Positions 8,533 through 17,112 of a DNA stretch of 64,000 bases are shown here, piece after piece (within the stretch, counting starts at the first letter, position 1; each line of letters begins with the position of its first letter). The stretch is taken from positions 62,001-126,000 of the forward strand of contig CAWFFB010000022.1 of the NCBI GenBank assembly GCA_963814975.1. The letters run 5' to 3'. The position numbers and the translations under genes were made by a program. The notes beneath the pieces were generated by a model. It worked only from the letters and a program-made list of their open reading frames with translations. It was not told the origin of the DNA and made no database searches. The DNA is from CAVUXJ01 sp963814975. GTDB taxonomy: Bacteria; Acidobacteriota; Vicinamibacteria; Vicinamibacterales; CAVVIG01.

Positions 8533-9042
8533 TTGGTCATCTTGCGGAGTTGGTTCGAGTGGGTAAACGAGTTCCCTAGCAGCGTCGCACTCCGCGAGTC
8601 GCTCTATGGTTATCCCCTCCTGTTGACCGCGCATGTGGTGACGATGTGCCTGTTCGCAGGGCTGATCGTCATGATGGACCTGCGTCTGGTCGGAGTCGCC
8701 TATACCGACACGCCGGTGTCGCAGGTCCAGAAGCGCCTGTTTCCCTGGCAGATGCTCGGGATGGCGCTGAGCTCTCTCACGGGGCTCCTGCTTTTTTACG
8801 GCCAGCCGATGCGGTTCTACTTCAAGATTTTCTTCTGGGTGAAGATGGTCCTGATGGGCCTGGCCGGCGCCAATGCCCTGGCGTTCCATTACAGCACCTA
8901 TCGCTCCGTGGCGTCGTGGGACTCTGACGCCAAGGGGCCGTTCGGGGCCAGGCTCGCCGGTGCCCTGTCGATCGCGCTGTGGACGGGCGTCATCGTCTTC
9001 GGGCGATTGGTCGCCTACGACTACATGACTTTGTCGGATTAG
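8533..9042 (+). CDS. Multi-pass membrane protein, DUF6644-like (first paralog)
   Basis: A 169-residue integral membrane protein with about four hydrophobic helices. Key segments are TAHVVTMCLFAGLIVMMDLR, LFPWQMLGMALSSLTG and KIFFWVKMVLMG. It starts at TTG 8533, with GGAGGG five bases upstream. The protein at 9057 shares FAGxLxMxDLRLxG, PW, LTG and FFWxKM at the same spacing, so the pair arose by duplication. It resembles small conserved membrane proteins labelled DUF6644, but I cannot confirm that. A conserved helix histidine (AHVV / LHLL) could bind a cofactor. Confidence 0.65.
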   Translation: MVILRSWFEWVNEFPSSVALRESLYGYPLLLTAHVVTMCLFAGLIVMMDLRLVGVAYTDTPVSQVQKRLFPWQMLGMALSSLTGLLLFYGQPMRFYFKIFFWVKMVLMGLAGANALAFHYSTYRSVASWDSDAKGPFGARLAGALSIALWTGVIVFGRLVAYDYMTLSD

Positions 9043-9056
9043 GGAGTCCAGGCCTT

Positions 9057-9533
9057 ATGCTGCTGCCCTTCTTTCAGTGGATGCAGGACCTCGAGATCAG
9101 CGGCGTCCTCCGAAACTCCCCGTGGCTCGGCCCCGGGATCAACATCCTGCACCTGCTGGCGTTGACGGTGTTCGCCGGCGCGCTCCTGATGGTCGATTTG
9201 CGGCTGTTGGGAACGGGATTGACTCGACAACCGGTGGGGTCGCTGGCGCGCGCCGCGCAGCCGTGGCTGATCGGCGGGTTCATCGCGTTAACCCTCACTG
9301 GGATCCCTCAGCTGCTCTCGACCGGCACGAAGCAGTACTACAGCGAGTTCTTCTGGGGGAAAATGGAAATCCTGGCCGTGGCTTTGATCTTCACGTTCAC
9401 CCTTCGCCGCTGGGTCACCCAGGCGGACGAAAGGCGCGTCGGACCAGTCTGGCGTAAGGTGGTGGGCCTCGTTTCCATCACACTCTGGACGACCGTGACC
9501 GTGGGCGCGCGGCTGATCGGTTTGCTCTCCTGA
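9057..9533 (+). CDS. Multi-pass membrane protein, DUF6644-like (second paralog)
   Basis: A 158-residue paralog of the preceding protein, starting 14 bases after its stop at ATG 9057. Segments shared in order are NILHLLALTVFAGALLMVDL, the QPWLIGG helix, LTG and SEFFWGKME. It ends in a helix with ARLIG, matching GRLVA in its partner. The tight spacing suggests a heteromeric complex, perhaps with the cytochrome encoded upstream. The function is unknown. Confidence 0.65.
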   Translation: MLLPFFQWMQDLEISGVLRNSPWLGPGINILHLLALTVFAGALLMVDLRLLGTGLTRQPVGSLARAAQPWLIGGFIALTLTGIPQLLSTGTKQYYSEFFWGKMEILAVALIFTFTLRRWVTQADERRVGPVWRKVVGLVSITLWTTVTVGARLIGLLS

Positions 9534-9597
9534 CATTCAGCGATCGGCTAATCACCCGCCCGCTGGCACCAACCGAAAGCTGAGCGACTCCGCCGCG

Positions 9598-10404
9598 TCA
9601 GTTGCTGGCCGGCCTGCGGAGGTGGCCCCAGATCGCATCTTCCGCAAACGGCACACAGAGATATTCAAACAGCTGGGCGTTGCGTTCCACACGCCGATAG
9701 AGCGGCATGCTCATCTTCCACGGCCGCGTGAACACCTTCGGGTCTTCGATCGTGACTTCGTACATCAGCGTCTCGGGGCTCCGCGGTGTGAAGCGCTCGA
9801 TCGTGTGCAGCGCGTCGCTGTGATAGTTGCCCGCGCGGTCGAACCAGGTGGAATCCAGGAATCCCTTCGTGTCGACGACGAGGGTGTCGCCTTCCCACCG
9901 CCCATGCGACCATCCCATCCAGCTGTCGGCAGGCGCTTCAATCTGGTCCTTCTTGTCCATGTAAATCGTGCGCACGGCGCTGGCGAATTCATGCACGATC
10001 ATGACGTGCCGCGGACCCTGCAGGATCTGAAAGGGATAGGGCATGTAGGTGGCGCGGGGCACGCCCGGCAGATAACACATGATCTCCGGGTCCAGCTTCA
10101 ACCGGTTCGCGTAGTTCTCTTTCTTCTTCGCGAGCGCCTCGGGTCGGTAGGGAATCTCGCCGTCGACGACGCCGAGTCCACCCGGCACCGCGTTACTGGC
10201 GCCGAGCGCGCTGATCAGCCCGGGTGCCGCGGAATGCGTCTCGATGTCCCAGTTGGCGGTGTTGAGCGCCTGCCAGATGCCGTTGAGATTGGCTTTCCCG
10301 TCCCCCGTCCGCGGGGCCCGATACGGCGCCTGGCCACTGACCGTCGCCACCGCCAGCCACAGGCCGGCCGTGACCATCATCACACGAGCACACCGGTTCC
10401 GCAT
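9598..10404 (-). CDS. Secreted protein of unknown function
   Basis: A 268-residue protein with a signal peptide (MRNRCARVMMVTAGLWLAVA, cleavage near VSGQA). The mature part contains DGKANLNGIWQALN near the N-terminus and GRWEGDTLVVDTKGF with FTPRSPETLMYEVTIEDP in the C-terminal half, a pattern common in secreted proteins of soil Acidobacteriota. The ATG at 10404 was preferred over an upstream start because an AAGGAG site lies about eight bases before it and a signal peptide begins there. It converges with the membrane-protein pair. No enzymatic motif was recognised. Confidence 0.65.
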   Translation of the reverse strand: MRNRCARVMMVTAGLWLAVATVSGQAPYRAPRTGDGKANLNGIWQALNTANWDIETHSAAPGLISALGASNAVPGGLGVVDGEIPYRPEALAKKKENYANRLKLDPEIMCYLPGVPRATYMPYPFQILQGPRHVMIVHEFASAVRTIYMDKKDQIEAPADSWMGWSHGRWEGDTLVVDTKGFLDSTWFDRAGNYHSDALHTIERFTPRSPETLMYEVTIEDPKVFTRPWKMSMPLYRRVERNAQLFEYLCVPFAEDAIWGHLRRPASN

Positions 10405-10584
10405 CGGATCGACTCCTTCTCGACAACCTTCTGATTCTTTTGCGGAAGCGCGGCCCCCGCGCAGAAAATACTCCCTTGAAATCACCGGGTTGTCAATGGA
10501 CGATGCGGACTGTGAGCCGGCCACGAACCGAGAGGACGCAGGTCCGACCCGTTCCCGTGCTCTCCGCTCTGGAGGGCGCAACCT

Positions 10585-11643
10585 TCAGCGCGGCAGTGCG
10601 CTGATCGGCTCAATGACGAGCCTCTCGATGAGCGCATCGACGGTCAGGCGGTGAGCGCGACGATCGTCGCTCGCCGTGGCGGAGGAGGTCGACGCAATCG
10701 TCAGATCCAGCGCCGGCACGACGAAGATGAACTGGCCGCCGAAGCCCCAGGCGAAATACGCGCGCACACCGGCCATCTCGCGACTCCACCAGCCGTACCC
10801 GTAATCCTGTCCGCTGATGTTCGATCGGGTGCGCGGGATCAGCGAGGCCTCCACCCATGCGGCCGGCACGATTTGTCGATCGCCTCCACGTCCGCGACGC
10901 AGATACAGCTCACCGAAGGCCAGCATTTGACGCGGCGTGAGCAGCATGTCGTTGCCGCCGAAGTACACGCCCTGAGGATCGCGCGGCCACTCGGCCAGCG
11001 AAAAGCCCAGCGGGCGTGCCAGGCTCTCTTGTGCGAACTGCCACGTGCTCTTCCCGCTGACCGTGGTCAGGATGGCGGACAACAGGTGCGTGTTGCCGGT
11101 GCTGTACCGCATGGTCGTACCGGGCTCGCTCTCGATCGGCCGGCGCAGGATGTGGCGGACCCAATGTGGACTCTGCACCCACGCGCCGTAATTGCGGTTG
11201 CTCGTCGGCTCGAGACCGGACTGCATCGTTAACAGGTTCTCGATCGTAATCTTCGACTTGCGCGAATCGGGCTCGTGGCGGAGCGGATCGCTGAAGAACG
11301 GCGCGATCGGCTGGTGCACACCGGCAATCAGGCCACGCTCGATGGCGATGCCGACCAGGGCCGAAATGAGGCTCTTGGATGCGGACTTGATGTTGGCGAG
11401 CCGGGTGGGCCGCGCACCATTGAAATAGCGCTCGACGATCACGGAGCCTCGCCAGCTCACGAGGAGGCTGTGCAGCCGCGGAAGATCGCCGGCGGCCTTC
11501 GCGATGGCGTCGACGTCGATCGGCGGGGCCGCCAGTTGCGCCGGGGTGGCGGCGCGAGGCGCCCCGATCATCACGCAGCCGATTGCGCCAAATACGACGG
11601 GAATCCACGGTCTGAAGACCAACACCCGAAGCCTGAAACCCAC
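10585..11643 (-). CDS. Serine beta-lactamase-like hydrolase (class C / EstB type)
   Basis: A 352-residue secreted hydrolase of the beta-lactamase/penicillin-binding fold. The nucleophile motif is SASK (SxxK) within NIKSASKSLISALVG, the tyrosine motif is YSTGN (YxxGN type), and WGFGGQFIFVVP stands where the third HxG/KTG motif is expected. A signal-anchor occupies about residues 5-30. Such proteins act as esterases, D-aminopeptidases or beta-lactamase relatives; the substrate cannot be read from sequence. The gene is transcribed away from the mxa-like cluster. Confidence 0.78.
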   Translation of the reverse strand: MGFRLRVLVFRPWIPVVFGAIGCVMIGAPRAATPAQLAAPPIDVDAIAKAAGDLPRLHSLLVSWRGSVIVERYFNGARPTRLANIKSASKSLISALVGIAIERGLIAGVHQPIAPFFSDPLRHEPDSRKSKITIENLLTMQSGLEPTSNRNYGAWVQSPHWVRHILRRPIESEPGTTMRYSTGNTHLLSAILTTVSGKSTWQFAQESLARPLGFSLAEWPRDPQGVYFGGNDMLLTPRQMLAFGELYLRRGRGGDRQIVPAAWVEASLIPRTRSNISGQDYGYGWWSREMAGVRAYFAWGFGGQFIFVVPALDLTIASTSSATASDDRRAHRLTVDALIERLVIEPISALPR

Positions 11644-11660
11644 AGCCCAGAGCCTTCCTT

Positions 11661-11686
11661 GCAGCCTGGGGTGAAACCCCGGCTGC
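11661..11686. repeat. Hairpin at the end of dispersed repeat copy B
   Basis: GCAGCC and GGCTGC enclose GGGG and CCCC around a five-base TGAAA loop, with one bulged base. It follows repeat copy B directly and lies just upstream of the hydrolase gene. There is no T-tract, so a terminator role is doubtful. Confidence 0.5.
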
Positions 11687-11689
11687 CTT

Positions 11690-11837
11690 CGGCCGGCGCT
11701 CCATCCCCGTCTGGCTGCGTTGCTCCTCGTTCAAAATACGGCCGGTATTCTCGCTCGCCCGACTTCGTTCGCCAGCGTTCACCCGAACTTCGGCGAGGCC
11801 ACGCCGAAGCCTTGGCGGAGGCGGGTCTCGCCTTGCC
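11690..11837 (-). repeat. Dispersed intergenic repeat, copy B
   Basis: The reverse complement of this stretch matches copy A at 5552-5692 over about 140 bases, in the same block order and ending at CAGCCAGACGGGGATG. It occupies the middle of the 432-base divergent gap (11644-12075). The remaining 240 bases before the MoxR gene hold no gene I can support, only a short AT-rich patch before the ATG at 12076. Confidence 0.75.
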
Positions 11838-12075
11838 AGTCGAGCGCATCGCCGGCCTCGTGCCCGCCAGACCTTCACACCGGCTGCGAGGCGTTTCGTC
11901 CGCCCGCCAGAGCATACCGAGTCCGCGAAGCTCCGGCTACCCCGCATGGTAGTATTTTCCGGCGCAGCGGACCCCTCGTCCGTCTCTGCGGATCGGCAGC
12001 GCCCCGCCATCTGGGCCAGGACGATCACTCCGCGCTCGTTGCACCGATCAAACCGCTTTTTCCGGCGCTTAATTT

Positions 12076-13146
12076 ATGGTGCTTGTTTCCCCTTCGCCGA
12101 CGGTGATGCATCCGGACCTCCTCGATGCGATCGACTTCCACCAGGCGATCGTCGCCGAAGGCAGCAAGGCGCTGGTCGGCTACGAGACCGAAAAGGCCCT
12201 GGCCAATGTCGTCCTGCTGTCGGAAATCCCGACTACCTACGACAAGGATCAGAAACGGCAGGTCAACGCCGGCAATCTGCTGCTGCGAGGCGTGCCCGGT
12301 GTCGGCAAGACCTTCTTCGGCGTCATTCTGGCGGCGATCAGCAACGCAAAGTTCGCCCGGCTGCAGGGACGCGCCGATCTGCAGCCGAACGAGGTGGTTG
12401 GTTTCCAGATGATCAATCCGGCGACGGGTGAGCTCGTCACGGAGTTCGGGCCGCTGGCCTCGGCCGAAGTGATCTTGCTCGACGAGATCAACCGCATCCC
12501 GCTGAAATCGCAGAGCGCGTTTCTCGAGGGACTGCAGGATCGGACCGTCACCGTCGGCAAGACCACCTATCAATTGCCGGCGTTCAGCTTCGCCATCGCG
12601 ACCATGAATCCGGTCGAGCTTGGACAGGGTACATTTCCGCTGTCGGAAGCGGCCACCGATCGGTTCGCGATCATGGTGAACATTCCGTACCTGCGTCCCG
12701 AGGAGGAAGAGAAGCTCGTGAACTTCGACTTCAAGCAGGTCCACCTCAACCCGCTGATGTCCAAGGAGCGGATTATCGAGTTGCGCGCGGCGATTTCGCG
12801 CGAGGTGTTCCTCCACAAGAACCTGGCCACCTACATCCAGCGCCTGGTCGGCGCAACCAGGCCGCGAAATGCGGAGACCGAGTGGGAGCAAGACTCGCCG
12901 TCCGAGCTGGTCGAAAAGTGCGTGGATCTGGGGGCGTCACCGCGGGCGACGATTTGCTGGGGACGGCTGGCCCGAGTATGGGCGCTCGTCCAGCACCGGC
13001 GCGCGGAAGTCTACCCCGAGGACATCCAGGATCTGGCAAAGTACGTGCTCAGCCATCGCATCTGGCTGGGACCCCATGCCGCCAGCCACGGCGTCACGGT
13101 CGACATGGTGATCAACGAGGTCATCGAACAGGTGCCGGTTCCATGA
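12076..13146 (+). CDS. MoxR-family AAA+ ATPase (MxaR-like)
   Basis: A 356-residue AAA+ ATPase. Walker A is GVPGVGKT (about residues 76-83), Walker B is VILLDEINR, and sensor 1 falls in ATMNP. The FPLSEAATDRFAIMV segment and the C-terminal lid are typical of MoxR proteins. These ATPases act with VWA-domain partners as chaperones that activate enzymes or insert metal. It is the first of six closely packed genes, and the next start (ATGA) overlaps its stop. The order matches mxaR in mxaRSACKL. Symbol withheld because the target enzyme is unknown. Confidence 0.88.
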   Translation: MVLVSPSPTVMHPDLLDAIDFHQAIVAEGSKALVGYETEKALANVVLLSEIPTTYDKDQKRQVNAGNLLLRGVPGVGKTFFGVILAAISNAKFARLQGRADLQPNEVVGFQMINPATGELVTEFGPLASAEVILLDEINRIPLKSQSAFLEGLQDRTVTVGKTTYQLPAFSFAIATMNPVELGQGTFPLSEAATDRFAIMVNIPYLRPEEEEKLVNFDFKQVHLNPLMSKERIIELRAAISREVFLHKNLATYIQRLVGATRPRNAETEWEQDSPSELVEKCVDLGASPRATICWGRLARVWALVQHRRAEVYPEDIQDLAKYVLSHRIWLGPHAASHGVTVDMVINEVIEQVPVP

Positions 13147-14066
13147 TGTACGCGCAGTCGGCCGAACCGCTGGTCAGCCTGGCGGACATCGCCGAGATCG
13201 AGCTGTTCATCTTGAAGCGCATGCGGGAGTTCACGCTGGGCGGTCACGCGAGCGCGTTCAAGGGGCCGGGGTTCAATTTCGTCGGCCTCCGCGACTGGGA
13301 GCCGGGCGACAGGCTCTCGTCAATCGACTGGGCGCAATCGTCGCTGACCAACTTCAGCCCCATGATCACGCGGGAGTTCGAGCAGAACAGCAACGCCACG
13401 ATCATGGCTGTCGCCGATGCGTCCCTGTCGACGCGCTGCGGCGCCCACGGCTCGTCGATCGCCGTCGCGATTGCGCGATCCGTGGCGACGGTGGGCATGT
13501 CGGCCGTCCTGTTCCAAGACCTGTTCGGCCTCCTCACCTTCGACGAGCACGGCCACCAGGTCGCGGCCGCGCGGCCAGGGATCGGAAAGACACACGTCTC
13601 GTATTGCCTCGATTTGTACCAAAATCGGCAGCCGGTCGTCGAACCGGCCCATGCGCTTTCGGTTACGGCCACGATCGCGGGGCATCTCCGCAAGACCTCG
13701 CTCGTCCCGATCATCTCGGATTTTCTGTTCGCCGACGCCTCCCGATTCATCAAGGAGGTGTCCCTCCTGAACGCCACGCACGACGTGTTCCTGATAATGG
13801 TCGACGGGCGCTTCGCATATCAGCTCCCTGCGCCGGGATCGGCCGGGTGGATCGACGTTCTCGACATCGAAACCGGCCGCACGCGGGTCGTGTCCCGCCG
13901 GGAGTTTCAGCGCCTCGGCGCCAGAGTGGAAGAGTGGCAGGCCGAGATCTGCCGCCTGGCGCGCGATGCGGGACTCGACATCGTGCGCGTGGGATTGGAC
14001 CGCTGGGAGATGGAGACGATCCTCGTTGAGTTCGTGGCTGAGCGGCGGCTCCGGAAGGTGTCGTGA
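13143..14066 (+). CDS. DUF58 domain protein (MxaS-like)
   Basis: A 307-residue DUF58 protein, overlapping the MoxR stop by four bases. The family signature around GLRDWEPGDRLSSIDWAQS is clear, followed by a VWA-like fold with ADASLSTRCG, where the canonical DxSxS is replaced by DASLS. DUF58 proteins regularly pair with MoxR ATPases. In methylotrophs the protein at this position is MxaS. It appears cytoplasmic, without a signal peptide. Confidence 0.82.
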   Translation: MMYAQSAEPLVSLADIAEIELFILKRMREFTLGGHASAFKGPGFNFVGLRDWEPGDRLSSIDWAQSSLTNFSPMITREFEQNSNATIMAVADASLSTRCGAHGSSIAVAIARSVATVGMSAVLFQDLFGLLTFDEHGHQVAAARPGIGKTHVSYCLDLYQNRQPVVEPAHALSVTATIAGHLRKTSLVPIISDFLFADASRFIKEVSLLNATHDVFLIMVDGRFAYQLPAPGSAGWIDVLDIETGRTRVVSRREFQRLGARVEEWQAEICRLARDAGLDIVRVGLDRWEMETILVEFVAERRLRKVS

Positions 14067-14072
14067 GGGATC

Positions 14073-15287
14073 ATGAGCAGCAGGTGTTGTCTTGGCCGTC
14101 GACGGGTCCTCCTGACCATTTTGATGTGCGGCGCATGGCTCGCGCGGCTGGACGCCCAGCAGACCCCGGCCTCGGCGAACGCGGTTGCCGAGTCGATCAA
14201 ATGCTGGTGGCACACCGACAAGGACGCCGTCCTCATCGGCGAGCAGTTCGCGCTCACGCTGACGTGCGGGGTGGCCGAAAACAACCGGACCAAAGTCGCG
14301 GCCGATGCCAAACAATTCGAGCCGACGGCGCTGGCGCTCGCGCCGTTCGAAGTGCTCTCCGGCACCTCTCACGAAGACATCCAGGACCCGCCCTGGCGCT
14401 ACTTCCAGCGTGAATACCGGTTGCGGCTGCTCGGCGAGACCTTCTTCGGTCAGGACGTCGACATCCCCGCGCTGAAGATCACCTACGGGCTGCGGTCGGC
14501 GACCACCGGCGAAGCCGACGGCCGCGATCAGACGATTGTGCTCCCCGCGTTGCCGATGCGGGTTCAGTCGCTCGTCTCGAAGAACGCCAGCAACATCCGC
14601 GACGGATCGACCGAGACATTCGGCGATATCGAGATCCGGCTTTCGCAGGCGAGAACTGCGCTCGCGGCCGCCGGCGTGTTTTTCGCATTTGCCGTCGTGT
14701 TGCTCGGGCTGTCGGCCCGCAAGATGGTGGGCCGGTACATGGAGCGCGCACCCACGAAAAGGCGCCCATTGCCGGCGGCGGCCGTGCTGCGCGGCTGCGT
14801 TCAGAGCCTCGACCTGCTGAAGTCTGACGTGGCGCGCGAAGGATGGACCGACGAGATGGTGGGCCGCGCTCTGGCGCTCCTTCGCATCGCCGGAGCGGTT
14901 GCCCTCGGACGGCGCGTGGCGCAGACGACGGTCGATCGGGACGTTGAAGGCCGGACCGGGCAGCTCAAGGTCCGCAAGAGCCTGCTCTCTCGCAAACGTA
15001 CGCTCGTGTCGGCGCCGACCACCGCTGACGCCATCGCCAGGCAGCTGGCCAACGGCACGGCTCCTGGCCCACGCCTCCGAGTCGCGCTCGGTGAGATCCG
15101 TGAATCGCTGCTCGTCTTCAACGCCGCTCACTACAGGCGGAACGGCCAGCTCGATAACACCGCGCTCGACACCGCCCTGGCTCGCGGCGAAACGGCATTG
15201 CGACACATGCGATTCACGACGCGATGGCCCGTCCGCACGGCGGACGCGCTGGTCAAGTCGGTCGGCAGACGGGGAGCGGCAGGATGA
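14073..15287 (+). CDS. MxaA-like periplasmic/membrane protein
   Basis: A 404-residue protein with a signal peptide (VLLTILMCGAWLARLDA), a periplasmic beta-rich region of about 150 residues, a membrane helix at about 190-215 (AAAGVFFAFAVVLLGLSA) and a helical cytoplasmic tail. The fold plan matches MxaA and BatD-like proteins, which act beside VWA proteins. Sequence identity to characterised MxaA is not obvious by eye, so the assignment rests on position (third in R-S-A-C-K-L) and topology. It starts six bases after the DUF58 stop, and its end overlaps the next gene by four bases. Confidence 0.6.
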   Translation: MSSRCCLGRRRVLLTILMCGAWLARLDAQQTPASANAVAESIKCWWHTDKDAVLIGEQFALTLTCGVAENNRTKVAADAKQFEPTALALAPFEVLSGTSHEDIQDPPWRYFQREYRLRLLGETFFGQDVDIPALKITYGLRSATTGEADGRDQTIVLPALPMRVQSLVSKNASNIRDGSTETFGDIEIRLSQARTALAAAGVFFAFAVVLLGLSARKMVGRYMERAPTKRRPLPAAAVLRGCVQSLDLLKSDVAREGWTDEMVGRALALLRIAGAVALGRRVAQTTVDRDVEGRTGQLKVRKSLLSRKRTLVSAPTTADAIARQLANGTAPGPRLRVALGEIRESLLVFNAAHYRRNGQLDNTALDTALARGETALRHMRFTTRWPVRTADALVKSVGRRGAAG

Positions 15288-16381
15288 TCACGCTGAGAGA
15301 TCTGCTCGTCGGCATTCGCGGCACGCTGACCGAATGGGTCCGCCTCCGATGGAACGATCTCCACTTCACCCAAGCCCGGACGACGTTGCTCGTGTTCGCC
15401 GTCCTGCTGGCGATCTCGTTGCTGATGCTCCTCGCGCGCGGCCTGCGGTCGCGAAACGCGGGACGCACCCACATCGGGCTGCCGGCGATCCTGCCGGCCA
15501 TGCGGCGATCGTACTTGCCGGCGCTGCGTCATCTCGCCTTCCTGCTGTTTCTGCTCGGGATACCATTCTTCGCCGTGGCCCTGGCCGATCCTCATACCTC
15601 GTTCACGCGCGAGGAGGTCACCTATCCCGGGCGGCGGATCGCGATCCTGATCGACGGGTCATCCAGCATGACCACGAAATTCGAGACCAAGACGCTTCGT
15701 CCCCAGGATACCCGGGCGTACTACACGAACATCGCAGCCGCCGAGCGGTTCATGAAGCTGCGCATGACCGGTCCGTACCGCGATCTCGTGGCCCTGATCG
15801 AGTTCGGCAACCAGGCGTACGTCGTCACGCCGTTCACGACCGACTACGAGAACGTGCTGCTGAGCATCCGCCTCGTCGGCGATCCCAAGAACTGGGGCCG
15901 GTTCGACGATTCAGGCACGACGATCCTGCGGGGAATCGACCAGGGCACCCAATTGTTCAAGTCGTTCGACTTCCTGCAGGCGTCCGGCAATTTGATGGTG
16001 ATCTTCACCGACGGGCGCGACGACGAGACGATGCTCGGCGACCGGCGGATGGACGAGATCGTGGCCGACGCGCGCAGGGCCAGAATTCCGCTCTACATGA
16101 TTCGGACCGCATTCAACATGAAACTTGGCGATGTGAAGGAGGACAGGATCTGGAAACCGGCGGTCGAAAGCACCGGTGGCCGGTTCTATCCGGCGGCCAA
16201 CGAGCAGACGCTGCTGAGCGTCGTCGCGGAGATCGACAAGCTTGCGGCAGGGCGGATCGAGACGGTCGAATACACCGTGCAGCGTCCCCGGTTTGGCGGA
16301 TACGTGCTGATCGCCATCGCGTTGTGGCTGACCGCGGCGGTGCTGAAGCTGGGGTTCCGGTCCTTCCGCAGCTTTCCGTGA
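15284..16381 (+). CDS. VWA-domain membrane protein (MxaC-like)
   Basis: A 365-residue protein with two N-terminal membrane helices (about residues 33-52 and 80-98), a VWA domain with an intact metal site (DGSSSM, then SGTTI, then FTDGRD) and a C-terminal helix. ATG 15284 overlaps the MxaA-like stop (ATGA) and is preferred over an in-frame start 60 bases earlier. Its place and architecture match MxaC. The VWA domain would face the periplasm and present a metal-dependent docking site. Confidence 0.75.
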   Translation: MITLRDLLVGIRGTLTEWVRLRWNDLHFTQARTTLLVFAVLLAISLLMLLARGLRSRNAGRTHIGLPAILPAMRRSYLPALRHLAFLLFLLGIPFFAVALADPHTSFTREEVTYPGRRIAILIDGSSSMTTKFETKTLRPQDTRAYYTNIAAAERFMKLRMTGPYRDLVALIEFGNQAYVVTPFTTDYENVLLSIRLVGDPKNWGRFDDSGTTILRGIDQGTQLFKSFDFLQASGNLMVIFTDGRDDETMLGDRRMDEIVADARRARIPLYMIRTAFNMKLGDVKEDRIWKPAVESTGGRFYPAANEQTLLSVVAEIDKLAAGRIETVEYTVQRPRFGGYVLIAIALWLTAAVLKLGFRSFRSFP

Positions 16382-16418
16382 CCTGTCCCTGGCGGCAATG
16401 GACTGAAGGAGCGTCGCG

Positions 16419-17108
16419 ATGAAGAGTGCGATCCGGTACCTTTTGGCGGCGGTGGTTGCGGCGGTGCTCGGCGGTGTGTGTCTCGCGAGCGGCTTCCTGC
16501 AACGTGACATCGCGCACGCGCAGCAGGAGGTCGCGTTGCAGAAATACGCGGAGGCGGACGTCACGTTCGAAAGGGCCGAGCGCTATTTCGAGTATGCCAG
16601 CCGCATCCCCGGAGTGGGCCACCGCCGGTTGAACGAGGTGCGCGCCCGCCGCGCGGCATCGCACTACTGGCAACGCCAGTATGGAGCATTTGTCCCCGAC
16701 CAGGGGGATCCCACGAGCGCCATTCCGAGCGACAACGTCGACCTGCAGTTCATCGTGGCCAACGCCGTGTATCGCGCGCACCAGTCTCAGGCGAAGGACC
16801 GCGCCACCCTGATCGAAGCGCTGAACGCGGGCATCAACAGCTATCTCGTCGTCCTGAAAAATTCGACCCGGCGAGAAGATGCCGCGTTCAACTACGAATA
16901 TCTCCTGAGACTGCGCGAGGAGATCGAGAAGGGACGCCGCAAGCAAGATCCTGGCGGCGGCAAATTGGAGAGCCCGCTCGGGAGCGCGGCCACCCCTGAA
17001 AAAGCCGCCGGCGACATGAAGAACTTCAAGACGTATGTCCCCTTGACTCCCGGCGAACTGGACAAGGCCGATTCCGGCAAGGGCCAGCCGATCAAACGCA
17101 AGGGCTGA
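16419..17108 (+). CDS. MxaK-like membrane-anchored protein
   Basis: A 229-residue protein with one N-terminal membrane helix (about residues 5-25) and a helical, TPR-like body: EVALQKYAEADVTFERAERY, then DNVDLQFIVANAVYR and a basic C-terminus. A GGAG site lies seven bases before the ATG. It sits between two VWA genes exactly where mxaK lies in methylotroph clusters, and the size and topology fit. I did not recognise a catalytic motif. Confidence 0.6.
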   Translation: MKSAIRYLLAAVVAAVLGGVCLASGFLQRDIAHAQQEVALQKYAEADVTFERAERYFEYASRIPGVGHRRLNEVRARRAASHYWQRQYGAFVPDQGDPTSAIPSDNVDLQFIVANAVYRAHQSQAKDRATLIEALNAGINSYLVVLKNSTRREDAAFNYEYLLRLREEIEKGRRKQDPGGGKLESPLGSAATPEKAAGDMKNFKTYVPLTPGELDKADSGKGQPIKRKG

Positions 17109-17112
17109 GGGG

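Noticed and set aside
5552..11837. The two repeat copies as ends of one composite transposon
   Set aside because: No transposase, target duplication or matching terminal inverted repeats were seen, and the genes between are ordinary housekeeping and envelope genes.
13320..15206. Long open frame of 628 codons on the minus strand across the mxa-like cluster
   Set aside because: It lies antisense to the DUF58 and MxaA-like genes, has Arg/Gly/His-rich composition typical of shadow frames in high-GC DNA, and shows no domain.
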